DNA of 64,000 nt from Cordilura impudica (taxonomy: Eukaryota > Arthropoda > Insecta > Diptera > Scathophagidae). The DNA is taken from the NCBI GenBank assembly GCA_963682025.1, contig OY821517.1:228821928-228885927 (forward strand), read 5' to 3'. This document shows, one piece after another, positions 1 through 10,253 of this stretch (position 1 is its first letter; each line of letters opens with the position of its first letter). The notes under the pieces are model-generated. The model was not told the origin of the DNA. It saw only the letters and a program-made list of their open reading frames with translations, and ran no database searches. The position numbers were made by a program, and so were the translations under genes.

Positions 1-360
1 TATTTTGAAGGTAAATTATAAGCTCTTTATTATTCAAAGGTCAAACTTTTACTAAAACTAAAATAACATAAATGATAATAATTTGGTTACTGACATAAAC
101 GCCTAAAACTAGTTTTGTTATTGTATTTAGAGAAATGCAAATTAACAGGAGAATATTAAAAGAATGTAACTTGAGATAAATAGAAAATAGTGAAATGATA
201 CAATATAAGGTATAGTAGAAAGTATATTCGTAACTCGTGCGAACCGTTCCCATCTGCGACCAAACCTATAGGTAATTTAAGGTTAACTTAATTTCAAACA
301 AAAACGTAAAACCTGTCTAACTCGACCTAAGTAGACAAGCCTAACATTACACGTCGTTCT
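1..360. other. AT-rich stretch without recognisable gene
   Basis: No coding frame, RNA or known repeat is recognisable here. The protease frame of the following retroelement opens at about 361, so the last few dozen bases may be decayed gag or pol sequence of that element. Confidence 0.4.
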
Positions 361-735
361 TTGGTTGATACCGGTGCAACGTTAAAATTTAATCCAAATA
401 AGACTAGAATTTCTCATACATCTAAAAATTCACCAACACTGTTCGCAGCTAACAATATGACTAATGATTTCTTTGGGTATTCTCGTCTCAATTTGGACCC
501 CGGACTTCGTCGCGCATTTACATGTACTTTTGTTGTAGCAGACTTTGCTTATAATATCCTTGGCGCATATTTTTTGTCTTATTTTGATCTTTTAGTGGAC
601 GTAAAAGGCCAATCAATCATTGACAATATATTTGAAAGTGAAAGCGCAAAACGAAAAAACGTCAACTACTTAGCGCCACGATTGTTTGGCGTCAATGACA
701 CCTTCGGGCGACTGACGCAGAATTCGCAGCTGTGA
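361..735 (+). pseudogene. CsRn1-like Ty3/Gypsy retropepsin fragment
   Basis: This frame starts in a retropepsin: VDTGAT near its beginning is the catalytic Asp motif of LTR-retrotransposon proteases, and NILGAYFLSYF near residue 75 is the second conserved block (usually ILGADFL, so the Asp is Tyr here). The enzyme would process the Gag-Pol polyprotein. The sequence parallels the protease at 56200-56500 in this window, so the two belong to one clade but to different families. No gag or LTR is seen upstream. The frame ends at a stop and the reverse transcriptase follows in another frame. Fragment of a dead element. Confidence 0.75.
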
Positions 736-1349
736 CACAGTTTCATGGCCGTATGCACACAAACAAAGCGTCAATTTTTCATTGCATCGAAACAACCGGT
801 CCACCTGTTTTTCCCAAACCACGACGACTATCACCTGAAAAATTAAAAGCTGCCAAGGATGAAATTGAATATTTACTTAACGAAGGAATTTGTAGGCCTT
901 CAAAAAGTCCCTACGCTTCGCCATTACACATTGTTCGTAAAGATATGGTTTCATGGAGAATATGCTATGATTATCGGCAACTAAATGCGCAGACCGTACC
1001 GGACCGATATCCACTACCGCATATCCGCGATTTTACTTCTGGTCTGAACGGAAAGCAATACTTCACAAAAAATTACTTTATTCGAGGCTACAATCAAATA
1101 CCTGTACAGGAGGCGGACATACAAAAAACCGCTGTAACAACACCATTTGGATTATTTGAATACATGCGTATGTCGTTCGGACTACGAAACGCAGCACAAA
1201 CATTTCAACGAAATATGCACGATGCATTAAGAGGTATAGGCTTCGCATTCTGCTGTACGACATTTACAAAGCAGCCGCCACACTTGCTGAGCATCAACAA
1301 CATGATAAGAAGGGTTTGGAGCGTTTACACCAACATAGCCTCAAAATAA
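732..1349 (+). pseudogene. CsRn1-like Ty3/Gypsy reverse transcriptase fragment
   Basis: The N-terminal half of a Ty3/Gypsy reverse transcriptase is clear: PPVFPKPRRLSPEKL, then GICRPSKSPYASPLHIV, WRICYDYRQLNA, a PDRYPLPHI block, and MSFGLRNAAQTFQR. In the palm motif A block the position of the first catalytic Asp (usually KIDL) reads KNYF. Near residue 177 the frame slips: the segment that should hold the second catalytic motif (F/YxDD) is lost and the tail reads out of frame to a stop. The continuation resumes about 1362 in another frame. The enzyme would have copied element RNA into DNA in virus-like particles; this copy cannot. Confidence 0.85.
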
Positions 1350-1361
1350 GCGTCGAAAACT

Positions 1362-2369
1362 GTGTTGTTGCGCAACAAAGAATTTCTTTTCTTGGCCATA
1401 AAGAATTTCCCGCTTCCACAAACCGCATGCGCACTCAAAAGATATTTAGCAATGATTAATTTCTATCGTCGTTTTCTTCCGCACGCACTGGTACATCAAC
1501 AGCCACTTTTGGATTTCATTCAAGGTAATAAAAAACGAGATCAGACGCCTATTGTTTGGTCAGATGATACGAAACAACATTTTGAAACGTGCAAAAGTGA
1601 ATTAGCAAATGCTACGACGTTAACATATCCCGTGAACAATGCACAACTGGCGCTATCCACCGATGCAAGTGATACCGCTATCGGGGCCTTCATAGATCAA
1701 CACACAGATGGCGTTACACAGCCATTAGCATTTTTTTCAAAACGCCTTAGTGACTGTCAACGTAAGTACAGTACCTACGACAGAGAGATGTTAGCTATAT
1801 ATTTGGCGATTAAACCTTTTCGCCACTTGCTCGAGGGGAGTACGTTCAAAATTGGTACGGATCGTAAGCCATTAATATTTGCCTTCACCCAGAAAACCGA
1901 ACACTTTTCGCCAAGGCAAATACGTCACCTGGACTATTTAAGTCAATTTTCAGCCGAAATTGTACACCTACCAGGATCGAATAACGTTACAGCAGACACG
2001 CTTTCACGCATAAGCGCAGTTTCCTCAGAAGCTATCGATATCGACTACGAATTTATGGCGCAACAGCAACTGAATTGCGACGAATTACAAACTCTACTTA
2101 CATCTGAGAAAACATCACTGGCGTTGAAGAAAATGTTATTGCCAAACATGCAAACTCCGATTGTATGCGACACGTCAGGTCCTAACATGAGGCCATACGT
2201 ACCACCATTCTGTAGAAAGCCCATCATGGCAAAGTTTCACAACATATCGCACCAGTTTATAGAGTGTTGGCTATCAGGAATGTCCTATATATGTTTCTAT
2301 AACTCAAAACCATTGACAATCAAAATAACAAGAAAGAAAATAAATCGATTACAAAAAGTAGTTAGATAA
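1362..2369 (+). pseudogene. CsRn1-like RT thumb and RNase H, truncated before integrase
   Basis: This frame carries the RT connection (FYRRFLPHALVHQQPLLDF), then an RNase H domain: LALSTDASDTAIGAFID holds the first catalytic Asp, REMLAIYLAIKPFRHLLEG follows, and IGTDRKPLIFAF corresponds to the usual TDHKPL block with His replaced by Arg. The linker toward integrase is recognisable to about residue 300 (VPPFCRKPIMAKFHNISH), after which the sequence turns into unrelated AT-rich DNA. The integrase zinc finger and catalytic core are therefore missing. Same clade as the element at 54001-60003 but clearly diverged from it. Confidence 0.85.
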
Positions 2370-2629
2370 GAAGTATCGGAAGTGATGTTGATAAAAGTAA
2401 ATATAATCGAAGTGATGCCACAAGCACAACATTGTGTAACACAATAAACTAAATTAGAATGATGCTTGGATAAATTTAATAGAGTCGATGAAGATAAGAA
2501 TATATCAACAGCATAAAGTAAATGCTAAACTTAGTAAGCAAAGAATTTGCAAGCACTTTGATCACTCAAAAGGTCAAACATATTGTAATGAAATATACAA
2601 ACTAGAACAAATAACATACATAATGAAGG

Positions 2630-2870
2630 AGATCTCTTATAGCTAAACGGAAACTAATACAGAGATGGAAGGGCCCGAATTTGCTCATTGTGTAATCTGA
2701 ATGAGGATGGAACTGCACATCACTTTATTGGTAAATGCCCTATACTTAACTTCATAAGGTTAAGATATTTTCAGTTATAATGTTAACGGATCTTGAGATA
2801 GTTCACGTATTAAATGGTCGTGATGATGTGGGCAAAGCCTGTTTTACTATGTAAACAATATTTTAAAATA
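2630..2870 (+). pseudogene. LINE ORF2 3' end, Cys/His-rich tail
   Basis: A short frame reads CSLCNLNEDGTAHHFIGKC from about 2687, a C-x2-C ... H-x-...-C array like the C-terminal zinc-knuckle region after the reverse transcriptase (or RNase H) of insect LINEs. After a stop, another reading resumes as LTDLEIVHVLNGRDDVGKA, which also resembles the very end of such ORFs. The rest of the element is absent, the usual outcome of 5' truncation. Clade cannot be fixed from this little sequence. Confidence 0.5.
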
Positions 2871-3640
2871 TAGAAATATGTATGTAAATGAATTTAATTT
2901 TTGAATCTATTTTTTTTTTTTAAATTTTAAATAATATATGTAGAAAGAAATCTTCCAGCGGACGGTTTTACAGCATGCTGTACACCCTTTATGGTATAAA
3001 TAAGTTAAGGAAATAAGAATTTTTGTAACGATATTTGAAAAGAAGAAAAAAAAGATGCCTAGCTATCTATCTACCTGTCTATGGAGCAAATATTAAAAAA
3101 CAAAAAGGAAAAAGCATCTGTTTTTTACACAACCTTTTTCTACCCCTTAATTTGAGTTTGGGTAGCTAAAATAAAATACGGATCAGATCGATCTGAAGAT
3201 TTCACCCAGAACACTTTCCCTATTAGATACAATTGGAATTGGATATAAAAAATAACTTGTGGCTTGCAGATATGAATAACATCAAATTGGCTAAAAAAAA
3301 AAAATGGATGATCATGGAGTCACTCATATCGATCAAAAACAAAAATAAATCAAATTTGTGAAAAATCTATGAAATACTTTAATTTTTAATAGTTGTAATT
3401 GAAGATCCGGAAGTAGCTTTTAATGCGGACTATGACTTAAAGTCGTCTTACAGGACCACTTATAATCTGGATCTTACGGCAATTAAAGTCGATCTCATAG
3501 GAGTGATTTGCATGAGGGATGGGTCTGATTTTGCACTGATTTGACTATTCTCTGTAGCGATCGTCCTTCTAATTTTGTGGTTATGTTTTTTTGAGAGCTA
3601 TGATTTAACTGAGATTGGCCCGCGAAATTCTAAATTTTTA
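2871..3640. other. AT-rich non-coding stretch with weak fam-B relic
   Basis: No coding frame. About 3460-3560 resembles part of the fam-B repeat seen at 42480-42550 (shared pieces such as ATCTTA.GGCAAT.AAAGTCGAT.TCATAGG), so a decayed fragment is likely. Poly-A and poly-T runs and a short TCTATCTA stretch are also present. Confidence 0.4.
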
Positions 3641-3685
3641 TTTAAATTTTTTTTTTTTTAATGTAGGATGATAGTAGGTACATAC

Positions 3686-3856
3686 CCAATCGTGAAATAT
3701 GATTAGCTGCGACATCAATACTTTCTGCTGAGTTATTAAAAGTCCAACTAAATTCAACGCCCGGAGGATTGGCATCAACAGAACATTTAATTTTTGCATC
3801 TTCTTGCTTAGCAACACCATATATTCTAGGTTGGTTTGGCATACATGTCGGAGCAT
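3686..3856 (-). CDS. Internal exon encoding part of an immunoglobulin domain (Sidestep-like)
   Basis: On the minus strand a 171-nt exon is bounded by a good acceptor (TTCTTTACAG, 3857-3866) and a consensus donor (GTATGT, 3680-3685). It is phase 1 at both ends, the usual phasing of Ig-domain exons. The protein reads DAPTCMPNQPRIYGVAKQ, then IKCSVDANPP and FSWTFNNSAESIDV: an Ig B-strand Cys, a proline-rich turn and the C-strand Trp. YGVAKxE...FxWTFNNSAESIDV is the pattern I associate with the Sidestep family of fly neuronal cell-surface Ig proteins that pair with Beat proteins; that identification is from memory of the family. It would lie extracellularly and act in adhesion or axon guidance. 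No other exon is seen in the window, so large repeat-filled introns are implied. Confidence 0.75.
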
Positions 3857-3866
3857 CTGTAAAGAA

Positions 3867-4280
3867 ATACATATCAATCATATACAATGAGATCAAAAGT
3901 TTCTACAAATTATAAATAACGTTTTTATTTACAACTATGGAGGATAAAGAATGTATATGGAAAATTGTCTAAGCAATCCATAGTAAGCCTCCCTGTCTAA
4001 CTTACAAGTAGCATAGAGTAAAGTATTCCCATGACCCATAATAAATCATTCAAAGTCAACTCTTAGATTACATTAGGTAATCCCTATTTGTTAGTTTTTT
4101 TACAAATAGGCCTTCTTGTGGTATCCTCTGGGGACTATTTTGCTTAATTTATTTTTCTGTAAAATGTAAGCGAATTCCAGCTGCCTAAAAATTTTCAATC
4201 AGCCAAAAGGTGTATTGGACAAATAACATATTCAACTGTATACGCGCAGTGGTCGAAATCACTGATCTCGCGGCGCTTAA
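3867..4280. other. Non-coding stretch upstream (minus strand) of the Ig exon
   Basis: Presumably intron. It contains the acceptor-side polypyrimidine tract at about 3860-3870 read on the minus strand. No coding frame or known repeat is recognised. Confidence 0.4.
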
Positions 4281-4282
4281 TA

Positions 4283-4992
4283 CTATGTTCACACGGACAG
4301 CAATATTCGCGGTTCGCTCTCTTATTCTCGGTTGGCGAGCGAATCACGATTGAATCTACATGATTCGCCATACAAAATTTTGAGAGCGAATCTACTTGGT
4401 TCATTTTGAACCTAGTTGTGAACCTAGAAACATTCAGTGTCATCTCCAAGTTTGATAACAAATTATCGCTAGTTTATATAAACTAGCTGTCAAATACAAA
4501 ATATAAACAAAGAAAAAACAAGAAATTAATGTGTACAAAGAACATAAACAAAGAAAAAACAAGAAATTAATGTGTAAAAAACAATATAAACAAAGAAAAA
4601 ACAATAAATTAACGTGTACAAAACAATACAAACAAAAAAAAAAACAAGAAATTAACGTGTACAAAAAAATAAATAGAAACATAAATAAATAGAAACAAAT
4701 AAAACCAATATATTACATAAAGCATATAAATAATTTAAAAAATGTAAAAAAAGAAATAGTGAAACATATTTTGAAGTGCAGAAGGATGTCTCCAAACAGA
4801 AAAACCCTAAATATTTAACGAGAAATTTTAATGTAAATAAAAACAAAACAAAAAGCCGCGCCATATGTTTCAAAAAAATATATAAATAAACGTCAAAATG
4901 AAACAAGAACACTCGTCTGAACACCTAGGTTCACAATCATGATTCAGAGAGCGAATCAAGTGGTTCATTTTGCCGTCTGAACATGCTATAAT
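4283..4992. mobile_element. Possible small inverted-repeat (MITE-like) element
   Basis: The left edge reads ACTATGTTCACACGGACAG and the right edge, reverse-complemented, reads AGCATGTTCAGACGGCAAA, so imperfect terminal inverted repeats of about 15 bp can be drawn. Inside, a subterminal motif GAGAGCGAATC...TGGTTCATTTTG occurs near 4381 and again near 4948. No convincing target duplication was found and the class is unknown. Confidence 0.3.
4497..4672. repeat. Tandem repeat, ~42-44 bp x about 4
   Basis: Four diverged units of the pattern AAACAAAGAAAAAACAAGAAATTAA(T/C)GTGTACAAA in sequence lie inside the candidate inverted-repeat element. The minus-strand open frames across them are by-products of A-rich composition. 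Confidence 0.8.
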
Positions 4993-5640
4993 TCAAATTA
5001 TGAAACTTATAATCGATAAATGTTTTACCTAATATCGATTTCTGTTACTTCACTGAACAAATTGACGTTTTTATATTTGGTTTGTTTTCATTATTCGCTG
5101 AGCTGTTAGCTTTCAAACTTAACATTCGTTGCAGCAAGTACATTAAAAGAATTTGTGGCCTTCTTAATCAATACGTGTTTTTTGCCAATATTCAATTAGT
5201 TGATTAATTATATTCTAAATTAAAGTTTTTATTAAAAGACGAAGGAATGTATTTACTAAAAAATAAATGTTTGTGACCTGTGTTTATCTAGTTTAATAGA
5301 AATTCATTGTTAACATTTGTGATAGCGTAGCTAAAGTGTCTCATACTATATTTTCATGGTGTGCAACTTTTGGGATTCGACCGGATTCGGTCCATTTCTT
5401 TTTTGTTTATTATTTTGGATTATAGTTGTTGTGAAACATCCACAATGATCAGCCCGTTCTTGCCCGTTTATTGGTTAATACTTCTTGTAAGCAAAATGAA
5501 TGTTTCCAAACGCTCACTTTTTTACTCACTAAAAAATATTCAGCTGTGGAGGCTCACATATTTAATAAAATAATATGGGATGACCTCAAAGGAGTTCACC
5601 GAATGTAACCAAGTGAAAAAATTCGTACAGTTTGTAAATA
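4993..5640. other. Unassigned stretch before the RAG1-like pseudogene
   Basis: A short frame at 5361-5573 is open but not recognised. It could be decayed N-terminal coding sequence of the RAG1/Transib-like gene that starts to be recognisable at 5642, but there is no clear motif. Confidence 0.3.
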
Positions 5641-5641
5641 A

Positions 5642-6911
5642 AACTTCGATGAACTTGTAGTGGCGACTCGCGTTAGTTTATACAAGTCAGGAAAAATAAG
5701 TGCGCCAGAAGTGGTATCCATGGTACATTCTGATTCCGAGGTAGCACCAAAAATTAAAAAAACTATTGAATCTGAAGCCAATAATGCTATTGCATATAGC
5801 CCTGATGAAGCTTTGCATCTTTACGTGGAAGGTGATTTTACAAAGCACTCGTACAACATAATGCAATCTGGTGCAAAAATAAGAAATGCAAACATATATC
5901 CAACATATGATGCATTGTTATTACCAAAAAAGAAGTGTTATCCCAACGGAGCTTGGTAGTTCATACTGCAACAAAAATCGTTCAATCACAGAAGGAAGTT
6001 TTCGTCAATATCAATGAAGATACCATTACTGCGATATACAAAGGGGAGTGTGATGGCAGTAGTGGACATTCAACTTACCAAAGCAAAGCTTTACTGACCC
6101 TGAATCAAACTGGATCGATAAAAACTTATTTGCTGTGTCCATTATGCCATTACAATTGAATAAGGGAAGCGTTATTTTATGGGAGAGTTCAAGTCCCTCT
6201 TCGACGCGATTTTGTAGACCAATTATATTGATTTACGAGAAAAATCTTAAGCCTTGATTAGTTCAAAAAGTGAAACAGCTAATATCTAAATTTATTTCAA
6301 CACAGTTTGAGTCCTATCTAATTCATTACCAATTTTACATCACAAATATCGATGGAAAAATTTAAGTGTGATTGCAGAATCTTCGTCAAAACATGTGGTA
6401 TTTGTGGAGCCACACACAAAATTATGAATGACTTGAATGCTATTAAAAATGTACCACTTAATGCAGATATGTATAAGTATGGCTTATCAACACTACACGC
6501 ATGGATAAGATGTTTTGAGTGCAATTTGCATATTGCTTACAGATTACCAATTAAAAAGTGGCAAATTCGTAGCAGTGATAAATCTCTCCCACAGCAAACT
6601 AGATTGAATATAGAAGAAAAGTTAAGATAATAAATGTGTTTATTAGGTGATATTAGGTCCAATTGGCATGAAATAAGGATTTACGAAACTTCAGACAACA
6701 TCATACACGCAAGAACTCCAGGAAAAACACAATGGAAGACTTAATGCACTTACTTCTTTTCTGTTATGATTCTGTCATATCCTCGCTCTTCAAAAAACCT
6801 TCTAGCTACTCCCAGGACAACCCTAAAATAGGTTGTGATATACAAAGTTTGCTTTTAGAGCCAATTATACAAGAAAACGTTGTTGGTTCTGGTACTTCTG
6901 ATTCTGATTAG
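5642..6911 (+). pseudogene. RAG1/Transib-like recombinase relic, frameshifted and internally deleted
   Basis: Recognisable pieces follow in order but in changing frames. 5642-5959 reads ATRVSLYKSGKISAPEVV and SPDEALHLYVEGDFTKHSYN. A shift near 5940 leads to IYKGECDGSSGHSTYQSK, whose CDGSSG block corresponds to the first catalytic Asp region of RAG1-type enzymes. About 6100-6230 reads VSIMPLQLNKGS and SSPSSTRFCRPI. 6352-6630 reads CGICGATHKIMND and GLSTLHAWIRCFECNLHIAY with IKKWQ. After a gap, 6698-6909 reads HTRKNSRKNTMEDLMHLLL and ends in a natural-looking stop. This order matches a family of insect and cnidarian proteins I associate with RAG1-core/Transib-like DDE recombinases. The segment between 6630 and 6698, which should carry the last catalytic Glu, is missing. 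Dead copy; element ends not found. Confidence 0.6.
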
Positions 6912-7154
6912 AAACATATATATTTTCCCCGAGTCATTTATATATAATTTTATTAACTATTTATATTTAGAACATTGAAATAAATAAAAACTGTTCGAAA
7001 TTTAATTCTTTACACATTTCACAGTCTAAGATAAGCATCCGGCTTTGTTTTTATACATTTGGGAATTAAATGCCGCTAGCCACTGTGTTATGATAGCGCA
7101 TACATGCTTCCTTTTGGACTACGGCTGGCACTCAACCTCATAGCATGGTCACTA
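6912..7154. other. Short non-coding gap
   Basis: No gene. Two bases before 7155 is the TA that appears to be one target duplication of the long inverted-repeat element. Confidence 0.35.
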
Positions 7155-7610
7155 GACCGTCTCTATTTAAATTTTTTTCGGAATTTTTGTTTTAACCAAC
7201 TTTTTTAATCTACAAAGAAAACCAAGAATTTTGGTATATAACACTTAATTATTGACAAAGGCTTTCTATCCGCTCAAATCGTTTTTATTTTTTTAGGAAA
7301 AATTGATACTTTAAAAAATGTTTAAACTTAACTTACATTTATTGAAAAAAAATAAAATTTTCTTTATCTTTGCAGAAAAAGCATTGTAATTTTATCCAAA
7401 AGTTTTTTTCTATAGAACGATGAAGTCAATTTTTTGATTCTTTCTTTTTTCGTCCTAAACAAAGTTGATGCATCATATTTAAGATCTATGAATGCAGGAT
7501 CATAGAGAATTTCAAAACGAAAATTTTGATTTATATAATATATATTTGATATATATATTATATATCTAAGTCATTTAATAAGAGATCATGGTGTTTTAAC
7601 CTATAGAGAA
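7155..7610 (+). repeat. Left long terminal inverted repeat
   Basis: It matches the reverse complement of about 14080-14569 from GACCGTCTC to AACCTATAGAG. Shared landmarks include CAAGAATTTTGGTATATAAC, GAAAAAGCATTGTAATTTTA and AATAAGAGATCATGGTGT. The right copy has an extra ~50-bp segment that is absent here, so each end has its own indels. Confidence 0.8.
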
Positions 7611-8010
7611 ATTTTTTTTTTTTTAATTTCCAAATGCAGTAGGCGTAGAAGAAAAAATCTATGACATTATGTCAATCGCAGCCAACTTCGCTGTTCATTT
7701 GTCTTTGCAATTGAAGCGATTTTGTATGGTTCAGCCCTAAGTTTTATTAACTTTGTGTTTTTATTAAATTAACTGTTTGTGATAAATGTCTCCGCTGGAA
7801 AAAAAAAAGCTGGTCGGTGCTGATTATTGGTAGGTGATTGTCAGGAATTATGGAAAACAAGTAAGAGTGTTATATATTATATATTTATTTAAATTCAAAT
7901 ATATCAAATAAAGTTTAGAAAACATCAACTAATATTTAAGGATTGCGCTCATAAAAATTGTTACATAAGTAAATAGCAATAATTTTTAAACGAAAGAACA
8001 AATTTTAATA
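7611..8010. other. Non-coding interior of the long inverted-repeat element
   Basis: No coding frame. At about 7857 a stray AAAACAAGTAAGAGTGTTA occurs, the same start motif as the fam-C repeat that begins 160 bp later, so a truncated fam-C end may lie here. Confidence 0.4.
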
Positions 8011-8470
8011 AAAAACAAGTAAGAGTGTTAAATTCGGCTATGCCGAATCTTTGATACCCTCCATCTGGGTTTTACGTTTACATTAATATCTGGACTTTTT
8101 GCACTATTTGTAACATATGTATATAAAATATTTGAATATGTAAACACTTTGATAGCCATATTACTGAATTATTACAACAAATGCTCTGAATTTTCAGCAT
8201 TTTATAGAGGTGTCTACATATTTTAGGTCATAAATTGGCACAATGACTCCCGATTTATCCCATTTTAAATACTAACCTGATCCAGATAATTACAAACAAT
8301 ATTAAGTTTAACCAGGTAAATGGTTTATTTTGTAATTTTCTTTTTAATTTAAATTTGTTAATATAAAGGTGCATTTTAATTTTTACAATCCTTTTCAATT
8401 TTCCAGACCTATTAGTATAGGGCACATTTGTCAGTCCGCATAGATCAACTTTCAACTCTTACTTGTTTTT
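8011..8470 (+). mobile_element. Fam-C repeat copy with perfect 16-bp inverted ends
   Basis: The copy starts AAAAACAAGTAAGAGT (8011-8026) and ends ACTCTTACTTGTTTTT (8455-8470), exact inverted complements. Just inside the start is the hairpin ATTCGGC-TAT-GCCGAAT, then TGATACCCTCCATCTGGG. The middle (CCCGATTTATCCCATTTT, then AACCTG) matches the right part of the fam-C copy near 45800. No coding capacity. DINE/Helentron-like or MITE-like; the class is inferred. Confidence 0.7.
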
Positions 8471-9054
8471 ATTGTATTAAATCTATCTTTGTGTCTTTAA
8501 ATTAATTAAGATAATTAAGATGAAAATATTTAACAAATTGTTTTTTTTTAGTTAATATCTGAACATTTTACTAATACAAGGCAAAACTAAAACTGCCAAA
8601 AATTTCAGTCAAAACTATTTTGAATGTATTTGTTAAATATCGCATAATTTTTTTCAATTTTAAACTTTAAAGTCTTTTTAAGTCTGGTAATAACTCTATA
8701 ATATGAAGGAAGTAAATATGTGGATTCTTTAATAACAATGACAAGTATAAAACACTTTTTTGTGCATTACATTAAAATATTATTTGAACATAATTAATTT
8801 TAGAAACTTAATTAATTTTAGAAAAATGTCCGATTCGTTATTCGATGATGCTGAAAACACATCAAAGAAATACAGAACATAAAGATTTTGCTTCAGTTAG
8901 TTGAGGGACGAGAAGCTAATGGATGGCTGGAGCAGGTCAAAGGTGACGACTATAAATGCGGATGCAAGGCTTTTGAAAATATATTAAAATGCGATAAATA
9001 AGATCTAAGTATACATGCTTATAACCACTGTTATAAAAAATCTTTTAAAACCAA
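8471..9054. other. Non-coding stretch, nothing certain
   Basis: AT-rich. A short broken reading around 8880-9000 (including WLEQVKGDDYKCGCKAF) is not recognised. Confidence 0.35.
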
Positions 9055-10245
9055 CAGTATTGCCATAATTTGAAATTGTAAAGATGCTAAATTGCAAAAA
9101 AAAAGATGCTTAAACGTACTGGAGTCTAAAAAAAGATGCAAAATTTTTTTTTCAAATTTCATTACCTTTATATTGAAAAATTATATACTTATCAATAAAT
9201 TCTTTGGTTTTTAAATCGAAAAATTAATTAATTTTAATTAAAATTATTTTGGATTTCATCTGAAATTTTTTTAACATCAAATTGATTTTATTTTAAACTT
9301 AAATTAAATATTTTTAATTTTAGAGGGATTTTTTTTTTATTTAAAATATAACGGAAATTACATTATCAAAAGATACGATTATATTAGAATAATTGGTTTA
9401 TGGAATCTAACATTTCTGTGATGTCTTCATCTTCAAGTTCTTGGCTCTGATATTTTTCTGACGATCGACTTTTATCAATGACATCGCTCGGTATATTGTA
9501 AGTGTGACAGCACCGATTTTTCCATTTCAATCCTTCTTTTATACGTATTACAGAACATAACAACTCGGATTTTATTCTGTTCGAATGCTTTTAACTAAAG
9601 CCATTAAACTAAACAAACGTTCAACTTCGGCTTTTGAGAAAGACAAAACTAATATAGACAATACAAATATTGATAACTCCTTAAATGGATTTTCGCCAAT
9701 AGAATTTTTCAATCCATAAAGAGGTTGTATTCAGTGTTGTATCCCAGTTTTGTTCTGTGATATAACTCCATTGGATTTGAATTTTTTCTGTTCCAGATGA
9801 TATAAATTTAAACTCTTCTAATATATTGGTAATCTGTTCTTTTACCCGATTTAATGTGTTTTGTATTGAAAATTTTGGCATATTTTTAATACAATAATAT
9901 TTTTTGGCAATCGACTTTCTAATTCATTAAAAACTGCTGTTGGTGTTTACATTCTTCTATTTCAAAATGTTTTGTTATATTTGTTGAAAGAAACGAGCAG
10001 AGTGGTAAAAGGAGTAGTACACAAAATTACTGTACTACACTTTGAGAAATTAAAACATATCAATACCATTAAAATTATATATTCAAAAATAATGAAAAAA
10101 AAATATCAAAAAAAAGATGCTAAAAGCAACTTTTTATTAAAAAGGATTCTAAGTTAGCATCTAGCATCTTTTGATAAATTTTGGATGCTAAACGACAAAA
10201 AAAGTTGCTAAATCTAGCAACTAAAAAGCTAAAATGGCAACACTG
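9055..10245 (-). mobile_element. hAT transposon relic with perfect 8-bp target duplication
   Basis: The left end reads CAGTATTGCCAT and the right end, inverted, reads CAGTGTTGCCAT: hAT-type termini. The 8 bases before the left end (9047-9054) and after the right end (10246-10253) are both AAAACCAA, the exact target duplication length of hAT elements. Subterminal regions share repeated GATGCTAA motifs (about 9083 and 10118-10195). At 1.19 kb it is far shorter than an autonomous hAT and keeps only the C-terminal part of the transposase on the minus strand, so it is an internally deleted derivative. It sits inside the candidate long inverted-repeat element and is therefore younger. Confidence 0.9.
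9550..9881 (-). pseudogene. hAT transposase C-terminal fragment
   Basis: Read on the minus strand, MPKFSIQNTLNRVKEQ opens the fragment. After a frameshift near 9700 the sequence continues with LSFSKAEVERLFSLMALVKS, the C-terminal hAT dimerisation motif (hydrophobic block, S/K-A-x-VER-x-FS). This domain mediates transposase multimerisation. The DDE catalytic region and zinc finger are absent. Its position within hAT-type termini confirms the assignment. Confidence 0.8.
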
Positions 10246-10253
10246 AAAACCAA

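Noticed and set aside
4195..4924. Minus-strand frames of Phe/Leu/Tyr-rich protein
   Set aside because: Arise from A-rich tandem repeats; no signal of a real membrane protein beyond composition.
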